46,778 nt of DNA from contig DGXB01000062.1 of assembly GCA_002396205.1 (NCBI GenBank), positions 1-46,778 of the forward strand, read 5' to 3'. Shown here one piece after another: positions 1-7,585 of this stretch (its first letter is position 1; the number at the start of each line of letters is the position of its first letter). The DNA is from Bacteroidales bacterium UBA4243. Lineage in GTDB: Bacteria; Bacteroidota; Bacteroidia; Bacteroidales; F082. A program made the translations under genes and the position numbers. The notes below the pieces were generated by a model. It was not told the DNA's origin. It was given only the letters and a program-made list of their open reading frames with translations, and did not search any database.

Positions 1-2040
1 GTTGCCGTCGAAGGCCAAGCCGATGAGTTCGCCCTTGCCGTTCATGATGGGGCTGCCTGAGTTGCCGCCCGTGATGTCGTTGGTCGAAAGGAAGCACACG
101 ATGAGTTCGCCGTTGTCGTCGGCATAGGCACCGAAGTCCTTCTTCTCGATGAGGTCGATGAGGCGCTTGGGGGCGTCGAACTCGTAGTCGCCAGGCACGT
201 ATTTCTCAAGGATACCATTGGCGGTGCACACATAGTCGTAATGCACGGCGTCGGCGGGCATGTAGTCTTGCACCGAGCCGTAGCTCATGCGCATCGTCGA
301 GTTGGCATCGGGATAGAGGCTCTTGCCGGGTTGGGTGGCGGCGTAGTATTCACGCAGACCCTTCACAAAGACATGGTCATTCTCGCTGACGGCTTGCATG
401 GCGTTGCGGTAGTCGCCCATGGCACCCATGATGACTTCCATCATCGAGGTGTTCATGATGTAGGCATAGTCCTTGCCGATCTTCTTGGGGTTGGGCTTGG
501 CCAAGAAAGCCTTGATGCTCTCGGGCGTAGCGAAGATGGATTTGGTGTAAACCTCCTCAGTGAAAGCGTCGATGTCGCCCTTGAACTTCTTGTCGATGAT
601 ATTATAGATTTCGGGCAGTTCCTCGGCCTTGAAAGCCTTCTTGTAGGTCTTCAACATCTCGCTGAAGGTCTTCTTCTCCACCTGCGGGTCGCTCTCGGCA
701 AAGAGGCCGTCGACATCCATGGCTTGCAGCAGCATCAGCGACATCTCCATCGACTCCTTGTCCTTGTCGAGATAGGCTTGATAGTAGGAACCGAATTGGG
801 AAGCGATGCCAGCGGCGCCGATGCCTGAAACGAAGTTGGGATAATAGATGCTCTTGGCCACCTCGCCCAAGGTCTTGTAGGCCTCTTTGAGGTTCGGAAG
901 GGCGTCGCCATATTCGGCCCTGCGTTTCGGGTCGGCATTGACCCACTTGGTGAAGTCGTTCTCCAAGGCGACCTTGGTCTCAGAGACCTTGTTCTTGCGA
1001 AGCATGAGGATTTGGCCTTGGAAGTTCTTCCAGGTGTTGGCCAAGCCGGCGTGGTTGTCGGCATACATCAGGTTGATGTGGTCGTCGGCCTTCATGTATT
1101 CTTCCATCACGGCGAGTTGGGTGCCGAAGATGTCGACGATGGCGGGATAGAAAGTGTCCACGTTGTAGTCAATGCCATAGCTCGACATATAGCGCTCGGT
1201 CGTGCCGGGGAAGCCCCAAATCATGGTGAAGTCGTCCTTCTTCACGCCATCGAGGCTGATGGGCAGGTGGTGCTTGGGCGTCAGCGGCACATTGTCCTTG
1301 CTGTAGGCGGCGGGGTTACCGTCCTTGTCGGCATAAACGCGGAAAATGGAGAAGTCGCCAGTGTGGCGAGGCCACATCCAGTTGTCGGTGTCGCCACCAA
1401 ACTTGCCAATCGAAGAGTTGGCCACGCCCACGAGACGCACGTCGGGAAACACTTGATAGACAAACATGTAATATTCGTTGCCCTCAAAGAAGCCCTTGAT
1501 GACGGGGTTGTACTTGCCATTTTCCGAAGCAACGTCCTCCAATGCCTTGATTCTTGCACGGATAGCGGATTGTTGATCCTGATAGTCCATGTCATCTGTC
1601 ACCACAGCGAGAACTTCTTTTGTGACATCTTCCATGCGGATGAGGAAGCTGGCGGTCATTTCAGGGGCAGGCAGTTCTTCGCCATAGTTCTTGGCCCAGA
1701 AGCCGTCCTTCAGGTAGTCGTGCTCGTCGGAGCTGAGCTTTTGGATGGCACCGTAGCCGCAGTGGTGGTTGGTGAACAGCAAGCCGTGCTCGCTCACGAT
1801 CTCACCAGTGCAGAAGAAGCCGCGCGGCATGGCATCGCTGCCGAGGCCCACGATGGCATCCTTCAAGCTGCTGTGGTTGATGCTGTAAAGCTCTTCAGGG
1901 GTCAGTTGCAGCCCCATCTTCTGCATGTCAACATAGTTCAGGCGCTCGACGAACATCGGGAGCCACATGCCTTCATCGGCATACACGCGACCCACCGAAA
2001 CCATGATGGCCATCGCGATGATTCCTAATACTTTCTTCAT
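1..2040 (-). CDS. S46-family dipeptidyl peptidase (DPP7-like), 3' end cut by window edge
   Basis: Secreted serine exopeptidase that removes dipeptides from peptide N-termini in the periplasm, feeding amino-acid fermentation. About 680 residues are visible and the C-terminus lies beyond base 1. A signal peptide covers roughly residues 1-21 (core IIAMAIMVSVG, then YA|DEGMW). The catalytic His lies in TNHHCGYG (residues 92-93) and the nucleophile Ser661 in TGGNSGSP. Eighteen residues after that Ser comes Gly (AFDGN). In the characterised Porphyromonas enzymes this position is recalled as Gly in DPP7 (hydrophobic preference) and Arg in DPP11 (acidic preference), so a DPP7-like preference is inferred. 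The Asp of the triad was not pinned down. Start: ATG at 2040, directly before the signal peptide. Family assignment is firm; substrate preference is inference. Confidence 0.93.
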   Translation of the reverse strand, partial: MKKVLGIIAMAIMVSVGRVYADEGMWLPMFVERLNYVDMQKMGLQLTPEELYSINHSSLKDAIVGLGSDAMPRGFFCTGEIVSEHGLLFTNHHCGYGAIQKLSSDEHDYLKDGFWAKNYGEELPAPEMTASFLIRMEDVTKEVLAVVTDDMDYQDQQSAIRARIKALEDVASENGKYNPVIKGFFEGNEYYMFVYQVFPDVRLVGVANSSIGKFGGDTDNWMWPRHTGDFSIFRVYADKDGNPAAYSKDNVPLTPKHHLPISLDGVKKDDFTMIWGFPGTTERYMSSYGIDYNVDTFYPAIVDIFGTQLAVMEEYMKADDHINLMYADNHAGLANTWKNFQGQILMLRKNKVSETKVALENDFTKWVNADPKRRAEYGDALPNLKEAYKTLGEVAKSIYYPNFVSGIGAAGIASQFGSYYQAYLDKDKESMEMSLMLLQAMDVDGLFAESDPQVEKKTFSEMLKTYKKAFKAEELPEIYNIIDKKFKGDIDAFTEEVYTKSIFATPESIKAFLAKPNPKKIGKDYAYIMNTSMMEVIMGAMGDYRNAMQAVSENDHVFVKGLREYYAATQPGKSLYPDANSTMRMSYGSVQDYMPADAVHYDYVCTANGILEKYVPGDYEFDAPKRLIDLIEKKDFGAYADDNGELIVCFLSTNDITGGNSGSPIMNGKGELIGLAFDGN

Positions 2041-2079
2041 TGATTTTAGTTTAATTTACTATATACCAAATAATTAAAT

Positions 2080-2532
2080 TTACTTTATCCTCATTTTGAT
2101 TAGTGCCAATCCCATGGCAGGACTAATTTTCTTGATTTTCTTGAAATAGTCAAAATCAGACAAATTGTTTGTAAGGATGGTATCACATTTCAATTTTTCA
2201 CATAGCGCATAATGGATACTATCTTCAACGTCTTTGTTTTCAAATGAAAAGCCTCTGTTCAAGTCGTTTTTTGACAAATCTATCACTGAGAATTTTGTCA
2301 TAAACTTGTTCATCCATTCAGTGACAGCTGCTCTGTCAAAACCTTTCCGGCTTTTATTACCTTTCTGTAATTGCGTGATGGTTTGGACTATCGCCAAAGA
2401 AGATGTGAAAAGCATTTCACGCCTACGTTTTGAAAAAATATACGTCAAAGCATCAACATCGGCCTGTTGGCCAGTACAATAATTTACCAAGACATTGGTG
2501 TCGACATATATTCTGATTGACTTCGATTTCAT
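2080..2532 (-). CDS. PIN-domain protein, probable toxin RNase
   Basis: 150 residues, the usual size of a PIN ribonuclease. The fold is indicated by the first acidic motif near the N-terminus (IYVDTNVLVNY), a central acidic cluster (ENKDVEDSIHYAL) and the late T-N-x-x-D-F motif (LTNNLSDFDYF). PIN toxins of the VapC type cut tRNA or mRNA with Mg2+ held by these acids. Its ATG overlaps the stop of the upstream small gene by four bases (ATGA), so the two are translationally coupled like a toxin-antitoxin operon. Codon use is AT-richer than neighbouring housekeeping genes, consistent with acquisition. Toxicity is inferred. Confidence 0.85.
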   Translation of the reverse strand: MKSKSIRIYVDTNVLVNYCTGQQADVDALTYIFSKRRREMLFTSSLAIVQTITQLQKGNKSRKGFDRAAVTEWMNKFMTKFSVIDLSKNDLNRGFSFENKDVEDSIHYALCEKLKCDTILTNNLSDFDYFKKIKKISPAMGLALIKMRIK

Positions 2533-2723
2533 AAAGCCAACCTATTGAATTGTTGCTTTTCGGCCATGGTCAAGACATCCAGATTCTCAAATATGAAGTC
2601 CTGCTCAGCAAGTTTAATCAGGTCGCTGCGCTTGGTTCCTGTTTTTTTCAACAACAACTTTAGCAAGGCTTCGGTCTGTTCCTTGATGAGCTTCTTTTCG
2701 TTTTCGTCCGCTTTTTTTGCCAT
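2529..2723 (-). CDS. Small charged protein, probable antitoxin of the PIN gene
   Basis: 64 residues, highly charged and predicted helical (KLIKEQTEALLKLLLKKTG, then KRSDLIKLAEQDF). It lies immediately upstream of the PIN gene with a four-base overlap, the usual antitoxin position. I do not recognise a standard ribbon-helix-helix, AbrB or Phd fold. The middle segment could be a short helical DNA-binding or toxin-binding region. A promoter-like TAATTTTG box lies 24 bases upstream of the ATG. The antitoxin role rests on position and size only. Confidence 0.6.
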   Translation of the reverse strand: MAKKADENEKKLIKEQTEALLKLLLKKTGTKRSDLIKLAEQDFIFENLDVLTMAEKQQFNRLAL

Positions 2724-2746
2724 ATTCTAATCCACTTAATTTTCGG

Positions 2747-2803
2747 CAAAATTACATAATTTTTCCCAACTGGCAGATATAACCCAAAAATTTCCTATTT
2801 TTG
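2747..2803. promoter_or_regulatory. Divergent promoters for the PIN/antitoxin pair and the rRNA methyltransferase
   Basis: Minus strand: -7 box TAATTTTG at 2747-2754 with a TCTG -33-like tetramer 19 bases upstream (2774-2777). Plus strand: -7 box TATTTTTG at 2796-2803; its -33 box is weak. Both match the Bacteroidetes TAnnTTTG consensus. Confidence 0.55.
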
Positions 2804-2868
2804 TCCCATTAAGCTTGAAAACTTCTTGAAGAATAAAAGATTTGGCTTTGAATGAAATAACAACTCCC

Positions 2869-4038
2869 ATGGACGACCAATATCAATTAATAACCAAAAC
2901 CGCTGCCGGCCTCGAAGACGTGCTGGCCAAAGAAATCAAGGCGCTTGGGGCAAAAAACGTACGCCCGATGCACCGCGCCGTCATCTGCGAAGGCAACAAG
3001 GAACTGATGTACCGCATTAATTACGAGGTGCGCACCGCCCTCAAGGTGCTCAAGCCCATCAAGAACTTCTTCGCCAAGACACCCGAAGGCCTCTACAGCC
3101 AAGTGCAGGAAATCAACTGGACCGACTACATCCGTACCGACCAGACGTTTTGCATCGATGCCGTCACCAGCGGAGGCTATTTCACCCACTCGCAATACGC
3201 GAGCCTGAAAATGAAAGACGCCATCGTCGATCAGCTGCGCGACATCTATGGCATCCGCCCAAACATCAACACGCTCAACCCCGACCTCCGCATCAACCTG
3301 CATATTCGTGAGGACAAGGTGACCATCCTGTTCGACAGCTCCAACGAGAGCCTCCACCATCGTGGCTACCGCAAACAAGTCGACAAGGCCCCGATGAACG
3401 AGGTGCTTGCCGCCGGCCTCATCCAACTCACAGGCTGGAAGGCCGATAGCAACTTCCTCGACTGCATGTGCGGCTCGGGCACTCTGCCCATCGAGGCGGC
3501 CATGTACGCGATGAAGATCCCGCCGGGCTACTACCGCAAACAATGGGGCTTCATGAAGTGGGACGACTACGATGCCGACCTCTGGCAGCGCATCCGCCAA
3601 GAAGCCGATGCCAAAATCTGCGATTTCGACTACGAGATTTGGGCCTCCGACCGCTCGCCCAAGGCCGTCGCCATCGCCGAAGGCAACATCAACTACGCCC
3701 ATCTGCAACACGACATCCACCTGATGAAGAAGGACATGCACGACCTCACCCCGCCCGAAGGCGGTGGCATCGTCATCATCAACCCGCCCTACGGCGACCG
3801 CTTGGATGAAGACGACATCGACAACGTGTATGAGGAAATCGGCCACACGTTGAAGCACAACTTCAAAGGCTTCCAATGCTGGCTCATCACCGACGATGCC
3901 GTGGCCCTGCGCCACGTCGGCCTCAAGCCCACAGCCAAGATCCCCGTCTGGAACGGCCCGCTCGAATGCCGTTTCGTCTGCTTCGACATCTTCGAAGGCT
4001 CACTGAAGGACAAGAAGGCCCGCGAGGCAGAGCGATAA
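2869..4038 (+). CDS. THUMP-domain rRNA guanine-N2 methyltransferase (RlmL N-half-like)
   Basis: Predicted 23S rRNA m2G methyltransferase of 389 residues, about the length of the N-terminal methyltransferase half of E. coli RlmL and of stand-alone Bacteroidetes homologues. An N-terminal ferredoxin-like/THUMP region (about residues 1-155) is followed by a Rossmann methyltransferase with the SAM-site segment CMCGSGTLPIEAA and the catalytic motif IINPPYGDR, the N-P-P-Y typical of N2-guanine methylation. The frame opens at a TTG at 2842, but the first ATG (2869, MDDQYQL) fits the family N-terminus and lies at a sensible distance from the -7 box at 2796-2803. It converges with pth, five bases apart. 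Confidence 0.88.
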   Translation: MDDQYQLITKTAAGLEDVLAKEIKALGAKNVRPMHRAVICEGNKELMYRINYEVRTALKVLKPIKNFFAKTPEGLYSQVQEINWTDYIRTDQTFCIDAVTSGGYFTHSQYASLKMKDAIVDQLRDIYGIRPNINTLNPDLRINLHIREDKVTILFDSSNESLHHRGYRKQVDKAPMNEVLAAGLIQLTGWKADSNFLDCMCGSGTLPIEAAMYAMKIPPGYYRKQWGFMKWDDYDADLWQRIRQEADAKICDFDYEIWASDRSPKAVAIAEGNINYAHLQHDIHLMKKDMHDLTPPEGGGIVIINPPYGDRLDEDDIDNVYEEIGHTLKHNFKGFQCWLITDDAVALRHVGLKPTAKIPVWNGPLECRFVCFDIFEGSLKDKKAREAER

Positions 4039-4043
4039 AAAAC

Positions 4044-4607
4044 TCACTTCTTATTAAACATATTCATCGTCCTGTCAGGCCCTTGCACGACAAAACTCTT
4101 GATGATTTCGACGGCTTGGTCCACTTTTTCGTCTACGATGGGCTCCTCCGAGGGCTTCCAATGACCCAGGACGAAATCGACCTGACGGCCACGGGGGAAG
4201 TCGTCGCCGAGGCCGAAACGCAGCCGACAGAACACGTTGGTGCCCAATTTCTCAATAATGTCGGTCAGACCGTTGTGGCCGCCGTCGGCACCTTGCTTGC
4301 GCATTCGCAACGTGCCCAAGGGCAACGCAATGTCGTCGTTGACCACCAGCAGGTTCTCTATCGGAATCTTCTCTTGGTCAAGCCAATACTTCACCGCCTT
4401 GCCGCTCAGGTTCATGTAAGTCGTCGGCTTGATGACGACCAAGGTCTTGCCTCGGTATTTCATCTCAGCAACTTGTGCCAAGCGGCTTGTCGTGAACGAG
4501 GCTTCGAGGTCTTTCGCCAAGCGGTCGGCAATCTTGAAGCCGATGTTGTGGCGCGTGTTGTCGTATTCCGCGCCGATGTTTCCCAAACAGGCTATCAGGT
4601 ATTTCAT
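4044..4607 (-). CDS. pth: Peptidyl-tRNA hydrolase
   Basis: Releases peptides from prematurely dropped peptidyl-tRNA. 187 residues from the chosen ATG at 4607, the normal Pth length. Conserved residues are visible: Asn10 in CLGNIG, His20 in NTRHNIGF, and the Asp in VVNDDIALPLG, followed by the GADGGHNGL substrate loop. The frame extends 24 codons upstream (to 4679), but that extension is basic and non-conserved, and MKYLIACLGNIG is the family N-terminus. It lies downstream of rplY and prs on the same strand, the usual Bacteroidetes order; a terminator hairpin between rplY and pth suggests at least partly separate transcription. Confidence 0.95.
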   Translation of the reverse strand: MKYLIACLGNIGAEYDNTRHNIGFKIADRLAKDLEASFTTSRLAQVAEMKYRGKTLVVIKPTTYMNLSGKAVKYWLDQEKIPIENLLVVNDDIALPLGTLRMRKQGADGGHNGLTDIIEKLGTNVFCRLRFGLGDDFPRGRQVDFVLGHWKPSEEPIVDEKVDQAVEIIKSFVVQGPDRTMNMFNKK

Positions 4608-4687
4608 TTCGTCTAATTCTATTACTTTCCCCTTGCGGAAAAGCCGTGCAAAAATACGACTAATTAATGACATGGCCATTATTTTGC

Positions 4688-4706
4688 GGACGCAAGCGTT
4701 GCGTCC
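4688..4706. repeat. Short inverted repeat, GACGCAA/TTGCGTC type
   Basis: GGACGCAA and TTGCGTCC separated by GCG. It shares the GACGCAA core with the larger palindrome at 5403-5434, so both probably belong to one dispersed palindromic repeat family. Confidence 0.6.
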
Positions 4707-4728
4707 CTACAACTGACAACTATCAACT

Positions 4729-4753
4729 AAAAAAGGCCGCCCGAAGACGGCCT
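4729..4753 (-). terminator. Rho-independent terminator of rplY
   Basis: Read leftward: stem AGGCCG/CGGCCT around an eight-base loop (4734-4753), followed by a run of six T. It begins 24 bases past the rplY stop. Confidence 0.75.
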
Positions 4754-4776
4754 ATTCGTATGGTTGAATAAACTGG

Positions 4777-5355
4777 TTATTCTGCAGCCTCTTCTTCGGC
4801 CACCACGGCACCACGGGCGGCGTTGACGGCAAAGATGACGGTGTAGCCAGGGGTGACGGGGGTCACATTCTCGATGTTGAGGTCCTTCACCTTGATGGCT
4901 TCGTTGATGTTGACGTTGCTGATGTTGACGTTGATGTAGTCGGGCAGGTCCTTGATCAGGCCGCAGACTTTCACCTTCTTCACACCCATCTTGGGTTTGC
5001 CGCCACGCATCACACCAGCAGCCGAGCCTTCGAGGGCCACGGGCAGCACCACGGTGATGGGCTTGTCTTCCTTAACGATGAGGAAGTCGGCATGCAACAC
5101 CTTGTCGGTCACAGGGTGGTACTGGATGTCTTGCAGGATGGTCTTGTAGACCTTACCGTTGACATCGAAGTCGATGATGTAGGTCTCGGGGGTGAAGAGG
5201 ATCTTGGTGAAGTTCTTCTCGGCAGTGGCGAAGTGGATTTGCTCCTCGCCGGCACCGTACATGACACATGGAACCATTTCGGCCTTACGCAAAGCCTTAG
5301 TATCCTTTTTCCCTACGTTCTCGCGAAGAGAACCGCTCAATGATACAGTTTTCAT
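4777..5355 (-). CDS. rplY: 50S ribosomal protein L25 / general stress protein Ctc
   Basis: Binds 5S rRNA in the large subunit. 192 residues, i.e. the long CTC-type form: an N-terminal L25 beta-barrel (VSLSGSLRENVGKKDTKALR, VPCVMYG, IQYHPVTDKVLHADF) plus the C-terminal TL5 domain (VPVALEGSAAGVMRGG) ending in an acidic tail. Start ATG at 5355 gives the conserved N-terminus. It lies 87 bases downstream of prs; the gap holds a large palindrome that could attenuate read-through. Confidence 0.95.
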   Translation of the reverse strand: MKTVSLSGSLRENVGKKDTKALRKAEMVPCVMYGAGEEQIHFATAEKNFTKILFTPETYIIDFDVNGKVYKTILQDIQYHPVTDKVLHADFLIVKEDKPITVVLPVALEGSAAGVMRGGKPKMGVKKVKVCGLIKDLPDYINVNISNVNINEAIKVKDLNIENVTPVTPGYTVIFAVNAARGAVVAEEEAAE

Positions 5356-5402
5356 TTGTGTTGATTGTTTAATTGTTGATTTGTTGAATTGTTTATTGTT
5401 GG

Positions 5403-5434
5403 TTGTAGAGACGCAAAATTTTGCGTCTCTACAA
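5403..5434. repeat. 32-bp perfect palindrome between prs and rplY
   Basis: Perfect self-complementary sequence centred at 5418/5419 (half-site GTAGAGACGCAAAA). It lies eight bases beyond the prs stop. No clean T-run follows on either strand, so a dispersed palindromic repeat is more likely than a classical terminator. Confidence 0.8.
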
Positions 5435-5442
5435 GATTTGCA

Positions 5443-6378
5443 TTATTTGAACAGCGAACTGATGGATTCGTAGGATTCCACGCGGTGGATGACGTCGGCA
5501 AACAAGGCTGCAGTGCTCACCACCTTGATTTTCTTGGAGGCGTTGTCAGGCAACGGGATGGAGTCGGTGACCACCACCTCGCTGAACACCGAGTTGTCCA
5601 AGCGTTCCATGGCGGGACCGCTGCAAACGGCATGGGTGGCGAAGGCGCGGACGCTCTTGGCGCCGTTGTCCATCAGCACCTGGCCTGCCTTGACGATGGT
5701 GCCAGCCGTGTCGATGATGTCGTCGACGAGAATGACGTTCTTGCCCGTCACGTCGCCGATGAGGGTCATCGAGTCGACCACATTGGCACGCGAGCGTTGC
5801 TTGTGGCAGATGGCGAGGTCGCAGCCGAGGCGTTTGGCGTAGGCCGAGGCACGCTTCGAGCCGCCCACATCGGGCGAAGCCATCATCAGGTCGTCGATTT
5901 GCATCTTCTGGATGTAGTCGATGAAGAGGCTGGAGGCATAAAGGGCGTCGACGGGGATGTCGAAGAAGCCCTGGATCTGGTCGGCATGGAGGTCGAGCGT
6001 GATGATGCGGTTGACACCGGCGGCCACCAACAGGTTGGCCACTAATTTCGAACCGATGCTCACGCGCGGCTGGTCCTTGCGGTCCTGACGCGCCCAACCG
6101 AAGTAAGGAATCACGGCGATGATCTTGTGGGCCGAGGCACGCTTGGCGGCATCAATCATCAGCAGCAGCTCCATGAGGTTATCGGTGGAGGGCATGGTGG
6201 ACTGCACGATGAACACATGGCGGCCACGAATGCTCTCTTCGTAAGAAGGTTGGAATTCGCCATCGGAGAAGACGACGACCGACGACTTGCCGAGGGGAGC
6301 GCCATAGGCTTCGGCGATTTTGGTACCGAGTTCCTTGGTGGCCCTGCCGGCGAAAATGGAAACGAATCTTCCTGACAT
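5443..6378 (-). CDS. prs: Ribose-phosphate pyrophosphokinase (PRPP synthetase)
   Basis: Makes PRPP from ribose-5-phosphate and ATP for purine, pyrimidine, His and Trp synthesis. 311 residues from ATG 6378 (MSGRFVSIFAGRATKEL). The frame is open for 25 more codons, but those are non-conserved and would cross the promoter. Visible signatures: LDLHADQIQGFFDIPVD (metal/PRPP signature), SPDVGGSKRASAYAKRLG, and the PRPP-binding loop VILVDDIIDTAGT. Promoter evidence is at 6414-6444. Later in the window purC uses products derived from PRPP. Confidence 0.96.
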   Translation of the reverse strand: MSGRFVSIFAGRATKELGTKIAEAYGAPLGKSSVVVFSDGEFQPSYEESIRGRHVFIVQSTMPSTDNLMELLLMIDAAKRASAHKIIAVIPYFGWARQDRKDQPRVSIGSKLVANLLVAAGVNRIITLDLHADQIQGFFDIPVDALYASSLFIDYIQKMQIDDLMMASPDVGGSKRASAYAKRLGCDLAICHKQRSRANVVDSMTLIGDVTGKNVILVDDIIDTAGTIVKAGQVLMDNGAKSVRAFATHAVCSGPAMERLDNSVFSEVVVTDSIPLPDNASKKIKVVSTAALFADVIHRVESYESISSLFK

Positions 6379-6413
6379 GGTTTGTGGGGTATTGAGGTTG
6401 ACTTTTCGGGCTG

Positions 6414-6444
6414 CAAAATTAGGGAATTTCTTTGAGCGGACAAG
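6414..6444 (-). promoter_or_regulatory. prs promoter
   Basis: -7 box TAATTTTG (6414-6421, minus strand) with CTTG at -33 (6441-6444), spacer 19. It supports the prs start at 6378. Confidence 0.6.
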
Positions 6445-6470
6445 CAAAAACACATTTTTTTCATTATTTT

Positions 6471-6501
6471 ATTGTCGGGAACAAAAAAATGTGTACTTTT
6501 G
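6471..6501 (+). promoter_or_regulatory. tRNA-Leu promoter
   Basis: ATTG (6471-6474), 19-base spacer, TACTTTTG (6494-6501), a close match to the Bacteroidetes consensus. The tRNA begins 26 bases after the -7 box. Confidence 0.7.
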
Positions 6502-6527
6502 CAGCCTCGTTCAACCGTGACGACCAT

Positions 6528-6611
6528 GCCGAAGTGGCGGAATCGGTAGACGCGTCGGTCTCAAAAACCGATGAGGTAACACTCGTGCCGGTTCGATCCC
6601 GGCCTTCGGTA
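6528..6611 (+). tRNA. tRNA-Leu, anticodon CAA
   Basis: 84-nt class II tRNA. Acceptor stem GCCGAAG pairs with CTTCGGT (first pair G-U). The anticodon stem TCGGT/ACCGA encloses loop CTCAAAA, giving CAA (reads UUG). There is a long variable arm (GATGAGGTAACACTCGT region), T-arm GCCGGTTCGATCCCGGC and discriminator A6611. No CCA is encoded. Its 3' end is the integration target of the element to the right: bases 6601-6612 recur at 13959-13970. The tRNA itself remains intact. Confidence 0.95.
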
Positions 6612-6612
6612 C
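6601..6612 (+). repeat. att repeat at the tRNA side (attL)
   Basis: GGCCTTCGGTAC, the 3' acceptor strand of tRNA-Leu plus one base. An identical copy lies at 13959-13970. Bases on both sides of the two copies differ, so the shared core is exactly 12 bp. Confidence 0.85.
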
Positions 6613-6613
6613 T

Positions 6614-6656
6614 ATAAACCTCTCTTAATCATTTGATTTTGAGGGGTTTTGTGTTT
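6614..6656 (+). terminator. Possible element-borne terminator for tRNA-Leu
   Basis: AAACCTCTC pairs with GAGGGGTTT with one mismatch across a 16-17 base loop and is followed by TTGTGTTTTGT. It may replace the host terminator displaced to 13974-14018. Weak. Confidence 0.4.
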
Positions 6657-6661
6657 TGTAA

Positions 6662-6681
6662 GGTGTACTAAAAGTGTACTA
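6662..6681 (+). promoter_or_regulatory. Left arm-type repeats, candidate integrase/Xis sites
   Basis: GGTGTACTA (6662-6670) and AGTGTACTA (6673-6681). The same motif recurs in both orientations near the right end (13802-13863). A repeated short motif near both att sites but nowhere obvious between is the usual signature of tyrosine-recombinase arm sites. Confidence 0.55.
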
Positions 6682-6727
6682 TATCAATTTTTTGGTGTTT
6701 CAAATGCTACTTTTGCCTATCAAATAA

Positions 6728-6790
6728 GGGTGTGGGATAAGCACCCCACACCCAACCAAAAGAAACGGTTGCCGTTGAGCATAGCAACCG
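6728..6790. other. Two hairpins in the non-coding left end of the element
   Basis: Stem 1: GGGTGTGGG (6728-6736) with CCCACACCC (6745-6753). Stem 2: CGGTTGC (6766-6772) with GCAACCG (6784-6790), its loop holding CGTTGAGC. The interval 6613-7031 has no convincing gene. Structured DNA here could be a replication origin or recombination region; function unknown. Confidence 0.5.
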
Positions 6791-6979
6791 CTGCAAAGAT
6801 AGGGATATTTCCCAACCGTTGAGCAATCAGGGCGGGGGATTTGTCGGCTTTGCCGTGAAAACGCCTGTAAGGTCTTGTTTTGGGTTGTTTTGTTTGTTTG
6901 GCTTTCTCTTGGCTTCTTCACGGCTTTAAGGCGCGGGGCGGCTCTATTCATCGCGCGTGTAGGGATTGTAACAAAGTGA

Positions 6980-7016
6980 AACAAAATCCCCGCTCAACGG
7001 TTGGGGGTGAGCGGGG
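6980..7016 (-). terminator. Terminator at the end of the element's leftward gene array
   Basis: Nine-bp GC-rich stem CCCCGCTCA/TGAGCGGGG (6988-6996 with 7008-7016) and 11-base loop. Read leftward it is followed by ATTTTGTTT. It lies 15 bases past the stop of the last gene (7032). Confidence 0.65.
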
Positions 7017-7031
7017 CGGGGTTGTGGATTA

Positions 7032-7286
7032 CTACTTTTGGAATCGGTCAATTGTCATGTTTTTGGGCTTTGAAAAGTCAAACCTTACAACATTCCCTTT
7101 CATTTTGGGCTTTGGTGTCTTTACCTCAACCTTAATTTCAGGCATGGGGGCAAATTCAGGGTGTTCCAAATAGAAAACAAAGTCCCTCACATAGAAGCCC
7201 AAAGAATCTTGCACACGCTGCATGTCCTCTTGGAGTTTCTCACACGCCCATTGTATCAGGGCGGCACTTTCATTCTCTGTCATCAT
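7032..7286 (-). CDS. Small element protein, unknown (84 aa)
   Basis: 84 residues, not recognised. The N-terminal half is acidic and helical (ENESAALIQWACEKLQEDMQRV), the C-terminal half basic with a P/K-rich stretch (VKTPKPKMKGN). Its ATG overlaps the upstream stop by four bases (ATGA at 7283-7286), which argues that both small frames are real and coupled. Last gene before the terminator. Confidence 0.6.
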   Translation of the reverse strand: MMTENESAALIQWACEKLQEDMQRVQDSLGFYVRDFVFYLEHPEFAPMPEIKVEVKTPKPKMKGNVVRFDFSKPKNMTIDRFQK

Positions 7287-7582
7287 AGCCCGCTGAATTT
7301 GTCTGTTTGTTGGAACAAGAAAACCCTTTTCAGCATGATTCCCCCAACCGTGGAGAAAACATAATCCGTCACCGGATTGAAATGCTTGTAGAAATCATCC
7401 AAAAGCCTGTTGCAAGTGTCGGTGTCGCTCATCTCACACGGCAAGTTATCCTCTGTCGCTGAAACATAGTTTTCCGCCGCCGCTTGTAGCCTTGCCACGG
7501 CTTCAAGCATGTTGGCGGTCTGCTTGGTGATTGCAATTTGCCCCGTCTGTTGGGCTTGCTGGATTGCTTGTAATGCTGTCAT
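7283..7582 (-). CDS. Small element protein, unknown (99 aa)
   Basis: 99 residues with a Q/A-rich helical N-terminus (LQAIQQAQQTGQIA, MLEAVARLQAAAENY) and a hydrophobic, aromatic C-terminus. Not recognised. Coupled to the next gene by a four-base overlap. A -7-like TACATTTG box lies at 7734-7741, giving a leader of about 145 bases that contains direct and inverted repeats (7586-7729). Confidence 0.6.
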   Translation of the reverse strand: MTALQAIQQAQQTGQIAITKQTANMLEAVARLQAAAENYVSATEDNLPCEMSDTDTCNRLLDDFYKHFNPVTDYVFSTVGGIMLKRVFLFQQTDKFSGL

Positions 7583-7585
7583 TGT

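Noticed and set aside
241..2028. Long plus-strand frames of 195 and 338 aa over the S46 peptidase
   Set aside because: Antisense shadows of a GC-rich gene; His/Val/Gly/Ala-rich with no motif, whereas the minus frame has a signal peptide and catalytic motifs.
2887..3915. 342-aa minus-strand frame opposite the rRNA methyltransferase
   Set aside because: Antisense shadow; the plus frame carries THUMP and NPPYG motifs.
6700..6984. 94-aa minus-strand frame in the element's left end
   Set aside because: Crosses two hairpins and the terminator, lacks a start context, and has unlikely composition.
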